Source: Przewalskia tangutica (Eukaryota > Streptophyta > Magnoliopsida > Solanales > Solanaceae). From it: a stretch of DNA of 64,000 nucleotides. Numbering within the stretch: position 1 is the first letter of the stretch; every line of letters starts with the position of its first letter. The translations under genes and the position numbers were made by a program. The notes below the pieces were generated by a model. That model was not told the DNA's origin, did no database searches, and saw only the letters and a program-made list of their open reading frames with translations. Of this stretch, positions 43,407-54,762 are shown piece by piece. Location: positions 55,217,609-55,281,608 of the forward strand of contig CM056725.1 of NCBI GenBank assembly GCA_029844215.1, in the 5' to 3' direction.

Positions 43407-46400
43407 TGTTATACCGTATTTCGGAGTATGTACGTGGGGCGTGCGTAGAAAATTTGAGCCTTAAGTTAGGAAAGGACCGAAATTTGGGCACAAGTGCCGA
43501 ATAGAGTCGTTTTTCGACGAAACGTTTCCACAGCTTTCGTAGGGAAAAATACGGCTATGTCATTTATAAATTTTGCGGATTTTTACGAGAGACGAAACAA
43601 TTTGGACCAAAGGGAGGGTGACATGTGTCACCCGCATTGAAGCAAATAGGGTGGCTTGGACGATTGGGCGTCCAAGAGGTTTGGTTGGCCTCGCCGATTG
43701 GTCCCTCCTTTGTGCCTTGTTTGTGGCTTGTTTTGTGGAGTGTTTTGTGGAGTGTTTTGTGGGTGCACTTGGCTTGATCTTGGCCTTACACTTGCCTTGC
43801 ACATGGCTTGATCTTGGCCATTGGTTGGCTTTTGGTTTTGCTATAAATACCCCCTAAGCTTGAAGACTTCATTCATCCAAAAACTTCCAAGTCTTGAAAC
43901 CCTCTCCTCCCTTCTTGTTGTGCTAGCCGAGCTTCCTCCTCCCCTTTTCGTGAGGCCTAGTGGCCGAGAGGGTACTACCCCCAGTGGCCTTGTGGCCGAG
44001 AGCATACCCCCCACGTGGAGTGTTCTCGAGGTACCCCCCCCTTGGTAGAAAGTTGTCTTCCAAGTATTGTTATAATGCCCAAAATACCTTGGCCTTATAC
44101 CTTGTTGTATTCCAAAAGTTACCTCTATACGTAGAGCCCGAAATACTACCTTTTTAGTCTCAAACCGAAACCCAAGGAATCTTCATTGTTAGTTGAAGGA
44201 TTTAAGTAGAAGTTGGATAGAACTTCTAAGGGTTGTTGGAGCGGGATGGAGCACCGAGTTGGAGCTAAACATTGCTAAGGATCGACATTTAACTTGGATA
44301 ATTATGGGCTTATCGAGGTAATTATCTTGTCCCTCTATTGTAATTGGAAATTACATGTTTGTTAGAATATATAGTTGAAGTATACTATATATGGAACTAT
44401 ACTTAGTATTCGGCAATGTCTTTTGACTTAAGCCTGAAGAATAAAGAAAAGAATCGAATCAGTATTTACATAGGATCAGACAGAGACTTGTGTAGAGTTC
44501 TTGAGTAGGATGGTGCACGTCCGTTAGGCGTGTAAACCCTCGGTTGGCTTGGTAGCCGGCCTCGATAGAGAGAGATTTACGCCGTGTGAGGTGTCGCCGA
44601 ATTTTCTGTAGAAAGATAGAACTTGTGTTTTGGGGTTAATAGACGTTTGTGACCTTTATAGGTGAAAGTACTAAGAGTAGCGTATTCTACTCGAGGAGTG
44701 GAAAGGGCTAGCAAGGTTGTAGTACTTGGAGCATTTTGCTTTTGTCGATAAATCGTCGCGAGGTATGTGAACCTCTTCCTATCTCTTCTAGCATGATATG
44801 TGTGAACTATGTAGTACGGTAGACGTACATGTGTTAACTGTGTTTGATTGTTCTTAAAACATAAAATTTTATAACGGCTTTATGGGAAGTTGGTTATAAC
44901 AGCTTTATGAAGGTAAGAAAATACTTTGTGGTTTTAAAAGGTAACTGATGTGAATTATAACTGGCTAGTTATAATAAAGAACTTGATGTATTTCAAAAGA
45001 TTTATAAATCGTTTTGGAAGGGAGAGTAACACTTGGTTTTAAAAGGTTTTAAAAAGAGTTATACTAGCTTTTTGGGGAGTTAGGTATAATGTCTTAAGAG
45101 AGGTAAAGAAAATGGTTTACTGATGTTAGAAGATAAGAGACTTAACTTATTTGTTTTAATGTGAATGTTTGTGTGAAACCTCATTCGTGAGTAATGAGTA
45201 CTTGGTTTTATTTAAAGGGATAATGTTTTACTGATTTCGGAAATCAGAATGTGTATCGACAGACCACTGCAGCGTTAATAAAGGAAAATGTATTGAATAA
45301 TGATGAATTGTATTAAAACCAGTAGAAACCTCCATCTGCATAGAAACTAAGATGAGACAAAATGATATACATTTTTCTAGATCATGGTCATTGTAATAAG
45401 AATGTTGTAAACAAGAATAGCCTACTCACGTGAGACATATATTACTCAATTGTTCTAAAAAGGAATCAGTGATTAAGTTTGGGAACTATGAAACCATTTG
45501 AAAATGAGAAGCTTGAGTAATTGAAACTAGGCAAACCGAACTTAGGAAAAGAATGTTGTTACTTGATTTTGAAAAGGGAATGTGGGTTGGTCATTCTAAT
45601 ACTACGTATCGGGTGACTTTTATAAAAGTAATGGATCTCTTTAAAAGAACTTAACGATGTAGTACTTTGGGGTTAAAACCCGACTTTGGCATAAAATGAA
45701 AGTACTTTGAGTTGTTGTGAAACTTGCCTATGCTTGTTGTTGTGAAACTTGCCTATGCTTGTTGTTGTGAAACTTGCCTATGCTTGTGATGATAGCCTTT
45801 GTTGTGCAAGTGTGGTATTTACGTTACCGTCTCTCGATAGAGGCGGTTGACTTGTTGAGAACTTACTTGACGCGTCTTGGCGGTGATGGAGAATTCCACG
45901 TATGTTTCCATTTTGATTCTTGTCTTGTTGTTGATGTCACATGGACATGTCTACACCGTCGCAGATTCGGCATGCGGCCACGCGTCGGGTTGATTACCGA
46001 TATATGGTTATTACTGCAACATGGGCGTGTCTACACCGATGCAGATTCGGGCATGTGGCCACGCGCGTGGTTGACCACCCAAAGATATTGTTATTGAGGT
46101 TACATGGGCATGTCTACACCGATGCAAGATTCGGGCGTGGCCACGCGGCCTTGTTATTATTGTTGCATCATGGACATGTCTACACCGATGCTGATTCGGG
46201 GCATCGCGCCATGATGCGAACATGATGGATGTTGGGCGTGAGACCCATAGTTATATTTGAGTGGTGACTTTGAGGCGTGAGTCCCCGACTTGACCGCTTA
46301 TGTTGCGTCTTGTATTTTGGTTATCATACATGTCTCCCGCTTTTAGGCTATTATGATTTCATTTACGATTTGTGATTCACATACTTGGTACTGTTATCTT

Positions 46401-46800
46401 GACCTCCTTCGGGGCCGCGTCATGCCGCAGTAGAGGTACATCGGTCGTGGATCCCCGCTCTTAGGATCTCATTTCAGCGTGTTGAAAGCTCCTTCCTTGA
46501 GGCTTATCTTTGTATGTTTCCCTGAGTTGTAGGTTCTTGTACCTTCATGGGTATGGCTGGGCCCTGTCCCGTCATAGTTGGTCTAAATCTTAGAGGTCAG
46601 AGTAATCGTTGTGGCGGGGTTTGTAAAAAGGACAAGCTGTTCGGGTTTTGTGTATATACCGGCAAATCGCTTTGGTTGGCCTGTTTATTTATTATATCTC
46701 TTGTTTCATGACTCGTGTTTTATTTTCCGCTGGTTTTCTCGATGTTGTATCACTAGGGTGCCCGGGTAAGGCACGATGAACTGCCCGTTCGGGCGTTACA
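43407..46800 (+). repeat. 5' LTR of element A (3.39 kb)
   Basis: It runs from TGTTATACCG to ...GGGCGTTACA, then the PBS. The U3 inverted repeat GGGTGACA-TG-TGTCACCC is at 43616-43633, TATAAATA at 43842-43849 and the palindrome at 45231-45247. Differences from the 3' LTR concentrate at CTG/CAG, CCAG and CCGG (for example AATCGAATCAG against AACTGAATCAG). No gene is present. Confidence 0.94.
45938..46210 (+). repeat. LTR minisatellite, A-type (5' LTR), 4 copies
   Basis: Each unit of about 70-84 bp carries ACATGGACATGTCTACACCG, then GCAGATTCGGGCATG-like and GGCCACGCG segments. It matches J (2745-2950) and 51505-51790. Confidence 0.85.
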
Positions 46801-47004
46801 AAGTGGTATCGAGCGATTAGTCCTCGGAAAGTGTCTACAGACCGTGTCTAGTCGAGTCTTGATTAGCGGTGTGTTGTGCACCACATCTATAATCAGGAGG
46901 CTATAGGACATTTAGGATTGGTTTCCATTCTTCTCATTCCGAGATCGTGCCTTAGAGCTGTGTTGTAAGTTGGACCCCTCTGACGTGTTTCGTTTTTACC
47001 AGTT

Positions 47005-48165
47005 ATGCCTCTGCGAAAGGCAACCCGGGCCCAGAAGGGCAAGGCAGCAGAGGGCGGTGCTAGGGGGATTCCGAGGCGTACGAGCGCGCAGCCCGGCCAA
47101 GACTGAGTAGTGCTCAGACGGCGAGTTTTGCGACGCCAAAGACCAAAGAGTTTAGAGCCGCGGCGGTGGCTGCTGAGACTACAATACTGAGCCTCCACCC
47201 CACACCGAGCGGGGATATGGGTCACGAGAGATGGCCCGATTATTGGCGAGGTGTGGCCGATATGAAGATAGGCCGGACGCAGCAGCCTGGGGCCCAAAGA
47301 AGACTGTAGTGCACCCGAGGCGCATACTGAGGCTACGGATTTTCTTAGTTGTAGCCCGCCTGAAGTTTTACTGTCGAGGCGGAGGATGATCCGCAGGAGT
47401 TCATCCGTCGATTCTGCAGAGGATCACGGGTGATCAAGGCTTCGAGACCGAGTCTGCGTGACATTTGTTCGTGATCGGCCGCGTGATACCGCAGCCGATC
47501 GTTTGACTTCGGGAGCTCTCCGGGAGAGCATGCACTTCCACCGTTTGGGACGAGTTTTGGGGGCCTTCCGGCACATTTCTTGCCTCCACAAATGAGAGGG
47601 CTCGCCGGCCAGATTTTTGATGTTGAGGCGAATCCGCGCATGATTCGGGAGTACAATGTGGAGTTCGACTCATTGGCGGTATGTTCCCGCATTAGTAGCT
47701 AGTATGGAGGATCGAGTGCACCGATATGTTACAGGCTCGATGATTACCTAGCGAGAGTTGTTCGGTGTTTCTCTTCACCGCACGACATTGCCCGCGTTCG
47801 TGCTCATGCACTGCGCGCGGCGAGCGCAGATCGACGCAGGTGGACCGCCACGAGGAAGGCCAAGACGGCGGATATTTTGGCGACTTTCGAGGCGGACCGC
47901 CTCAGCAGACTAGTTATGTACCTCCGCCATTGCAGAGTGGTCCTCCGCAGCCGGGACCTCAGGATATTCGAGAGCGGTCGTGGCTCCTGGTTTCGAATGT
48001 TCGGGAGTAGGGGTGTTGGCGATGCGATACCCCTACCTCGGTGTGGTCGATGTGGTAGACCGCATTTCGGAAGTGTCGTAGTACCAAGGAGCTTGTTATT
48101 CTTGCGCCAACAGGCCATATGACGAGAGACCGTCCACTGTGGTAGCGCTGGTAGGATAGCACTGA
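47005..48165 (+). pseudogene. gag: gag of element A (many small indels)
   Basis: The start at 47005 (ATGCCTCTGCG) and the basic N-terminus (KATRAQKGKAAEG in frame) match J and E. Capsid landmarks are present at DNA level (GATGATCCGCAGGAGTTCAT, GAGTACAATGTGGAGTTCGA), but no frame exceeds about 80 codons. Set against J, many indels fall on CAG/CTG: GCTTCGAGACC for GCTTCAGAGACC, CGTCGATT for CGGCAGTT. The gene may be sounder in the organism than it reads here. Confidence 0.82.
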
Positions 48166-48416
48166 CTACTAGAGCGATTGCGGGCCACTAGAGGTCGCGG
48201 TGGAAGTTCCAGCTTTAGCGGTCCTTGAACCGCCTAGTTCAGGTATATCCTTAACCCTGTAGATACTTGTATGTATTGATGTTAATGATGTGTTAAGTGT
48301 TATGTTCGGATAGCCTTGTGCTATAGTGTGATTTGCAAATCTGGGTAGTGTGAGAGGCACGGGGGAGCTTCCATGATGTGTTCCGTGTCGGAGGCGGAAG
48401 TTGGCGCTCTGATGGT

Positions 48417-48446
48417 CGGGTTGGGGCCATGTTGCGGGCCAACCCG
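48417..48446 (+). other. Conserved hairpin, covarying copy (A)
   Basis: CGGGTTGG (48417-48424) and CCAACCCG (48439-48446) enclose GGCCATGTTGCGGG. Compared with J, G and B, the last stem pair is G-C instead of A-T: both sides changed and pairing is kept. Confidence 0.65.
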
Positions 48447-48962
48447 CCCCGTTCGGAGGCGGTCAGCTCGTGGTCCCGCCAGTGGCAGGTCACGAGGGTG
48501 CTAGGCCCAAGTTTAGATGACCATCGTATGAGTTCATAGATATGTTCGACCAGAATCAGTAAAGGCCGAGAATGGCCTTAGAGGAAATCGAGGTAGTAAG
48601 ATGACCAAGTTTGGAGGTAGTAACTCCAAGGGTTGGAAACAAACGTTGACGGAAGTGTGGTACGGATACTAGAAAGAGCTCGAGTGTTCGAGAAAGTGCG
48701 ACGAGATAGGGAGAAGTGAGCGTGTGTGATCGTTTCTTTTGTGAAATGTAGCGCGGAGTATATTTTAGACCTCGGGTAAGGGGTTTTGTGATGATTACAG
48801 GTGTTTCCTAGTTGACTTGGGTTTAAGTATTGTGCGTTTGTTATTTTATGGCGGGTGTGGCATGATCGTTTTCGTGCGTATAGCATGAAGGCTATACTAG
48901 CGCATGTTGTGTTGAGACTTGAGAAGGAACATTCGGGACGAATGTTTCTAAGGAGGGGAGAA

Positions 48963-51900
48963 TGTTATACCCCGTATTTCCAGAGTATGTACGTAAGGAC
49001 GTACGTAGAAAATTTGAGCCTTAAGTTAGGCAAAGGACCGAATTTGGGCACAAGTGCCGAATAGAGTCGTTTTTCGACGAAACGTTTCCACAGCTTTCGT
49101 AGGGAAAATTCCGGCTATGTCATTTATATTTTTTTGCGGATTTTTCCGAGAGACGAAACATTTTGGACCAACGGGAGGGTGACATGTGTCACCCTCACAT
49201 TGGAAGCAATTAGGGTGGCTTGGACGATTGGGCGTCCAAGAGGTTTGGTGGCCTTGCCGATTGGTCCCTCCTTTGTGCCTTGTTTTGTGGCTTGTTTTGT
49301 GGAGTGTTTTGTGGAGTGTTTTGTGGGTGCACTTGGCTTGATCTTGGCCTTACACTTGCCTTGCACATGGCTTGATCTTGGCCATTGGTTGGCTTTTGGT
49401 TTTGCTATAAATACCCCTAAGCTTCAAGACTTCATTCATCCAAAAACTTACAAGTCTTGAAACCCTCTCCTCCCTTCTTGTTGTGCTAGCCGAGAGCTTC
49501 CTCCTCCCCTTTTCGTGAGGCCTAGTGGCCGAGGGTACTACCCCCTAGTGGCCTTGTGGCCGAGAGCATACCCCACGTTGAGTGTTCTCGTGAGGTACCC
49601 CCCCCTTGGTAGAAAGTTGTCTTCCAAGTATTGTTATAATGCCCAAAATACCTTGGCCTTATACCTTGTTGTATTCCAAAAGTTACCTCTATACGTAGAG
49701 CCCGAAATACTACCTTTTTAGTCTCAAACCGAAACCCTAAGGAATCTTCATTGTTAGTTGAAGGATTTAAGTAGAAGTTGGATAGAACTTCTGGGTTGTT
49801 GGAGCGGGATGGAGCACCCGGAGTTGGAGCTAAACATTGCTAAGGATCGACATTTAACTTGGATAATTATGGGCTTATCGAGGTAATTATCTTGTCCCTC
49901 TATTGTAATTGGAAATTACATGTTTGTTAGAATATATAGTTGAAGTATACTATATATGGAACTATACTTAGTATTCGCAATGTCTTTTGACTTAAGCCTG
50001 AAGAATAAAGAAAAGAACTGAATCAGTATTTACATAGGATCAGACATGAGACTTGTAGAGTTGCCGAGTAGGATGGTGCACGTCCGTTAGGCGTGTAAAC
50101 CTCCCCGGTTGGCTTGGTAGGCCTCGATAGAGAGGAGATTTACGCCTGTTGTGGGGAGGTGCCGCTAATTTTACGTAGAAAGATAGAACTTGTGTTTTGG
50201 GGTTAATAGACGTTTGTGACCTTTATAGGTGAAAGTACTAAGAGTAGCGTATTCTACTCGAGGAGTGGAAAGGGCTAGCAAGGTTGTAGTACTTGGAGCA
50301 TTTTGATTTTGTCGATAAATCGTCGCGAGGTATGTGAACCTCTTCCTATCCCTTCTAGCATGATATGTGTGAACTATGTAGTACGGTAGACGCGTACGTG
50401 TTAATCGTGTTTGATTGTTCTTAAAACATAAAGTGTTATAACGGCTTTATGGGAAGTTGGTTATAACAGCTTTATGAAGGTAAGAAAATACTTTGTGGTT
50501 TTAAAAGGTAACTGATGTGAATTATAACTGGCTAGTTATAATAAAGAACTTGATGTATTTCAAAAGATTTATAAATCGTTTTGGACGGTAGAGTAACACT
50601 TGGTTTTAAAAGGTTTTAAAAAGAGTTATACTAGCTTTTTGGGGAGTTAGGTATAATGTCTTAAGAGAGGTAAAGAAAATGGTTTACTGATGTTAGAAGA
50701 TAAGAGACTTAACTTATTTGTTTTAATGTGAATGTTTGTGTGAAACCTCATTCGTGAGTAATGAGTACTTGGTTTTATTTAAAGGGATAATGTTTTACTG
50801 ATTTCGGAAATCAGAATGTGTATCGACAGACCAATGCAGCGTTAATAAAGGAAAATGTATTGAATAATGATGTATCGTATTAAAACCAAGAGAAACCTCC
50901 ATCCGCATAGAAACTAAGATGAGACAAAATGATATACATTTTCTAGATCATGGTCTTTGTAATAAGAATGTTGTAAACAAGAATACCCTACTCTCCCGTG
51001 AGACATATATTACTCAACTGTTCTAAAAAGCAATCAAGTGATTTAGTTTGGGAACTATTAAACCCTTTGAAAATGAGAAGCTTGAGTAATGAAACTAGCA
51101 AACCGAACTTAGGAAAAGAATGTTGTTACTTGATTTTGAAAAGGAATGTGGGTTGGTCATTCTAATACTACGTATCGGGTGACTTTTATAAAAGTAATGG
51201 ATCTCTTTAAAAGAACTTAACGTATGTAGTACTTTGGGGTTAAAACCCGACTTTGGCATAAAATGAAAGTACTTTGAGTTGTTGTGAAACTTGCCTATGC
51301 TTGTTGTTGTGAAACTTGCCTATGCTTGTTGTTGTGAAACTTGCCTATGCTTGTGATGATAGCCTTTGTTGTGCAAGTGTGGTATTTACGTTACCGCGTC
51401 TCGATAGAGGGGTTGACTTGTTGAGAACTTACTTGGACGTGCTGGCAGTGATGGAGAATTCCACGGGTATGTTTCCATTTTGATTATTGTCTTGTTGTTG
51501 ATGTCACATGGACATGTCTACACCGTCGCAGATTCCGGCACGCGGCCACGCGGCGTTGATTACCGATATATGGTTATTACTGCAACATGGACGTGTCTAC
51601 ACCGATGCAGTATTCCGGGGGCATGTGGCCATGCGGCAGGGTTGACCACCCAGTATATTGTTATTGAGGTTACATGGGCATGTCTACACCGATGCAAGAT
51701 TCCGGCATGTGGCCACGCGCCTTGTTATTATTGTTGCATCATGGACATGTCTACACCGATGCAGTATTCCGGGGGCATGCGGCCATGATGCGAACATGAT
51801 GGATGTTGTGGGCGTGAGACCCATAGTTATATTTGAGTGGTGACTTTGAGGGCGTGAGTCCACGACTTGATCGCTTATGTTGCGTCTTGTATTTTGGTTA

Positions 51901-52372
51901 TCATACATGTCTCCCGCTTTAGGCTATTATGATTTCATTTACGATTTGTGATTCACATACTGCAACTGCCAGATCGACCTCCTTCGGCTGCGTTCATGCC
52001 GCAGTAGAGGTACATCGGCCGTGGATCCCCGCTCTTAGGATCTCATTTCGTGTTGAAAGCTCCGTTCCTTCGAGGCTTATCTTTGTATGTTTCCACGAGT
52101 TGTAGGTTCTGTACATTCGGGGTATGGCGAGCCTGTCCCGTCATAGTTGTTGTAAATCTTAAGTGCAGAGTAACCTTTGTGGGCGGGGTTTGTAAAAGGA
52201 CAACTGTTCGGGTTTTGTGTATATACCAAGGCAAATTGCTTTTGGTTGGCCTGTTTATTTATTATATCTCTTGTTTCATGACTCGTGTTTTATTTTTCCG
52301 CCGGTTTTCTCGATGTTGTATCACTAGGGTGCCCGGTAAGGCACGATGAATGGGCCCGGTTCGGGCGTTACA
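48963..52372 (+). repeat. 3' LTR of element A (3.41 kb)
   Basis: It starts TGTTATACCCCG after the PPT and ends ...GGGCGTTACA. TATAAATA is at 49406-49413, the U3 inverted repeat at about 49185-49203, the palindrome at 50798-50814 and the minisatellite at 51505-51790. No gene is present. Confidence 0.94.
51505..51790 (+). repeat. LTR minisatellite, A-type (3' LTR), 4 copies
   Basis: The same units as 45938-46210, differing by short indels around GGGGGCATG/CCGGCATG. Confidence 0.85.
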
Positions 52373-52514
52373 CTGGTTATCGATGTGTTGTGCACCACAT
52401 CTATAATCGTGAGGTCTGCAGGACATTTAGGATTGGTTTCTATTCTTCTCACTCGAGATCGTGCCTTAGAGTGTGTTGTAAGTTGGACCTCCGACGAAAT
52501 TATTTCTTATCGTT

Positions 52515-53187
52515 ATGCCTCCGCGTAGGCAACCCGCCCGGGAGGGCAAGGCGGCCGGGAGCTGCGAGTAAAGCATGAGGGTTACGTGGGCACAGCCCAA
52601 TCTGCATCCGTGGTAATTCATTCGGGAGTTACGCCACGTCACTAGCCCGCAGAGTTTAGCACGGCGCGGCCTTACTGCGCCATGATATTTGAACCTTCGC
52701 CACGATCGAGAACGGTGAATATAGATTGCGAGGCGACCCTGCTACTAGCTATGGATTTGGCTACCAGAGAGTATACCGATGTACCGCGAGTCTTGATGAC
52801 TACCTAAGAGAGGGTTGTGCAAGAGTAATTCTTCAGTTGGGCTTGAGCATGGCCTGTGTACGGGCTTATGCGCAGCAGGCCGAGAAGCGTATAGATCGAC
52901 GGGTTAACGAAGGACAGCAGAAGAGGGCCAGAGCAGCAAGGTCCTTTGGTAACTTTCGAGGCGAGTCGCCTCACCAGCAGATTTGATATGCACCTCCGCC
53001 AGTGCAGAGTGGTCTTCCACGGATATCAGGACGTTCGGGGTATGCAGGAGTTGGTCAGAACTCCAGGGTTTCCGGTTCACAGTGTGACAGACGTCATCCC
53101 GGGGAATGTCGTCTTTTAGTTGGTACTTATTGTACCTACGGCCGTCAGGGTCTGATGTCGAGAGAATGTCCTAGTAGGAGGACTTAG
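52515..53187 (+). pseudogene. gag: gag remnant of B (capsid deleted)
   Basis: The start at 52515 (ATGCCTCCGCG) is followed by a frame-broken N-terminus. The same junction as in G (near 52751-52768) then joins it to RVYRCTASLDDYLREGCARV, so about 450 bp of capsid are absent. The C-terminal part reads KRARAARSFGNFRGES, then GYAGVGQNSRVSG, RRHPGECRLLVGTYC and TYGRQGLMSRECPSRRT. The zinc knuckle has lost its histidine (Leu instead) and its first CxxC spacing. The shared deletion shows the B/G lineage multiplied after losing its capsid. Confidence 0.82.
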
Positions 53188-53666
53188 CCTTCAGGATCGG
53201 TGGGTAGTTCGTCACCTTCCTTAGCTATGCGCCCTACGGGGCAGGTTTGATTAGAACGACTAAGGGGAGTGAAGCAGTAGATATGGAGATATCCTTAACC
53301 CTCTAGAGATCAGTATGTGTGATAAGGTGAGTATACCTTAAGTGCTATGTTCTGATAGCAGTGTGTTAGTTGTGATTAGAAATCATGGTGGGTTAACCGA
53401 GTAAGATTTTGGGGGATAGAGAAGGTGTGAGCCTTAGAGTTTTATACGTAGAGACCTTAGAGGTAAGGCCAGCTCGAGTAAAGGGTGTAGTGTTATGTTT
53501 AATCCTTATCGGAGTGCTTAGTGCACGTGAGATATATTGTGTGATAAGTCCCCGAGTAGTGTGGATTGAAAGAGGGTAGTTGAGCTAAGAAGACCGCTAG
53601 GTTTTCGTAACGTGATTAGAAAAGTTGTTCCGGATCGGGGAGCAAGTGGTTTACGCGAGAGTGGGT

Positions 53667-53696
53667 CGGGTTGAGGCCATGCCGCGGGTCAACCCG
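53667..53696 (+). other. Conserved hairpin in pol-less module (B copy)
   Basis: CGGGTTGA (53667-53674) and TCAACCCG (53689-53696) enclose GGCCATGCCGCGGG, again 14 nt. Confidence 0.6.
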
Positions 53697-54762
53697 CGAC
53701 CTGTTTGTTGGTGGGGTCAGTTGTGGTGGTCCCGCCGGGTGGTGGGGTCACGAGGGTGTTAGGCCCAAGTTTAGTTAACCAGCGTACGAGTTCGTGGATG
53801 CGTTCGACCAGTGGTCGGGCCGATGGGGGCAGCCCATCGTGTTCTTCGGTCGGGACCGTTCACTCGGCAGTGTTGTTGTACCAGAAAGATTGTAAGGCTG
53901 CGCGGGGTGCCTACCTTCACCTTATGGCGCATGGAGCCCAGGTTTCAGATGTTTTTGTTTCTGGAAGTTTTACCAGGCATGGTTAAGAACTCAGGTGAGT
54001 CTCAGAATCGCATTCGCCCTCGGGCCAGTGTGTGGATTTCAGGGGTAGTTGTGGGGATTGTTGTCTCCTGTGGAGGGAACGTTTAAGCTACCATTTCAGT
54101 GTTCGGATGTCGCCTTTTTAAGCCTTGTAGGGGCGGAAGTGTAAGTTGCCGGTCGATTGGTTCGATGTTGGCAAGGTTCAGATAGTTGGTTCAGGCTTGT
54201 TCCAGCAGACTGTGGTTAGGGTGTGACGAGTTTTGGTATAACAGAGGAACTTAGCCCGAGTTACTTTGGGCCCTTTTTGAGTTCATGTGAAGAATAGGCC
54301 AGGTTGCCTATATGTTAGCTTTTGCCGTCCGACTTAGGAGGCAGTACGTCCGGTCTTTCGTATTGTTATGATCGGGAAAGTATCGGAGATCCATCCAGAG
54401 TGTTCCCACTTAATGATGACCACGTTAGAGATAGTAGCCCCGAGTTTTGGATACTGAAGCAGTATCGGAAATGTGGTAAGAGTTCGAGTGTACGACAGCC
54501 TCAGGGATCGCAAGCAGCACGGTACCATTTGTTGGGTCGTCGGAGCAAGGCTCGCGACAAAGTGACAAAAGTGGTATCAGGACGTGGTGATGTTAGAGGC
54601 GTTTCCTCGTGGGCTTAGATGTGAGTATTTGCGCAGGTGTTTTCTGTGGCCAGGTGTGGCAGGATTGTTCTGGTAGGTATAGCAGTGAAGACTATACCGG
54701 CGCACGTTTGGTTTGAGGCTTAGAAGGAACATTCGGGACGAATGTTTCTAAGGAGGGGAGAA

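Larger units (their letters stand above)
46801..48962 (+). mobile_element. Interior of element A (TR-GAG, pol-less)
   Basis: A 2.16 kb interior between two complete LTRs holds the PBS (46804-46814, TGGTATCGAGC), a damaged gag, the shared non-coding module with hairpin, the palindrome CATTCGGGACGAATG (48930-48944) and the PPT (48950-48962). It is the clearest proof that these elements exist as LTR-gag-LTR units, because both LTRs, PBS and PPT are in place and pol is absent. Confidence 0.92.
52373..54762 (+). mobile_element. Interior of B, part 2
   Basis: This continues the B interior after A: rump gag, non-coding module with hairpin (53667-53696), a possible integrase-tail scrap (54322-54500, IGDPSRVFPLNDDHVRDS), the palindrome (54730-54744) and the PPT (54750-54762). 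It parallels G throughout. No pol is present. Confidence 0.9.

Noticed and set aside
43407..52372. Strong age difference between the LTRs of A
   Set aside because: Most differences are CAG/CTG rewritings and short indels, not transitions, so divergence cannot be used as a clock here.
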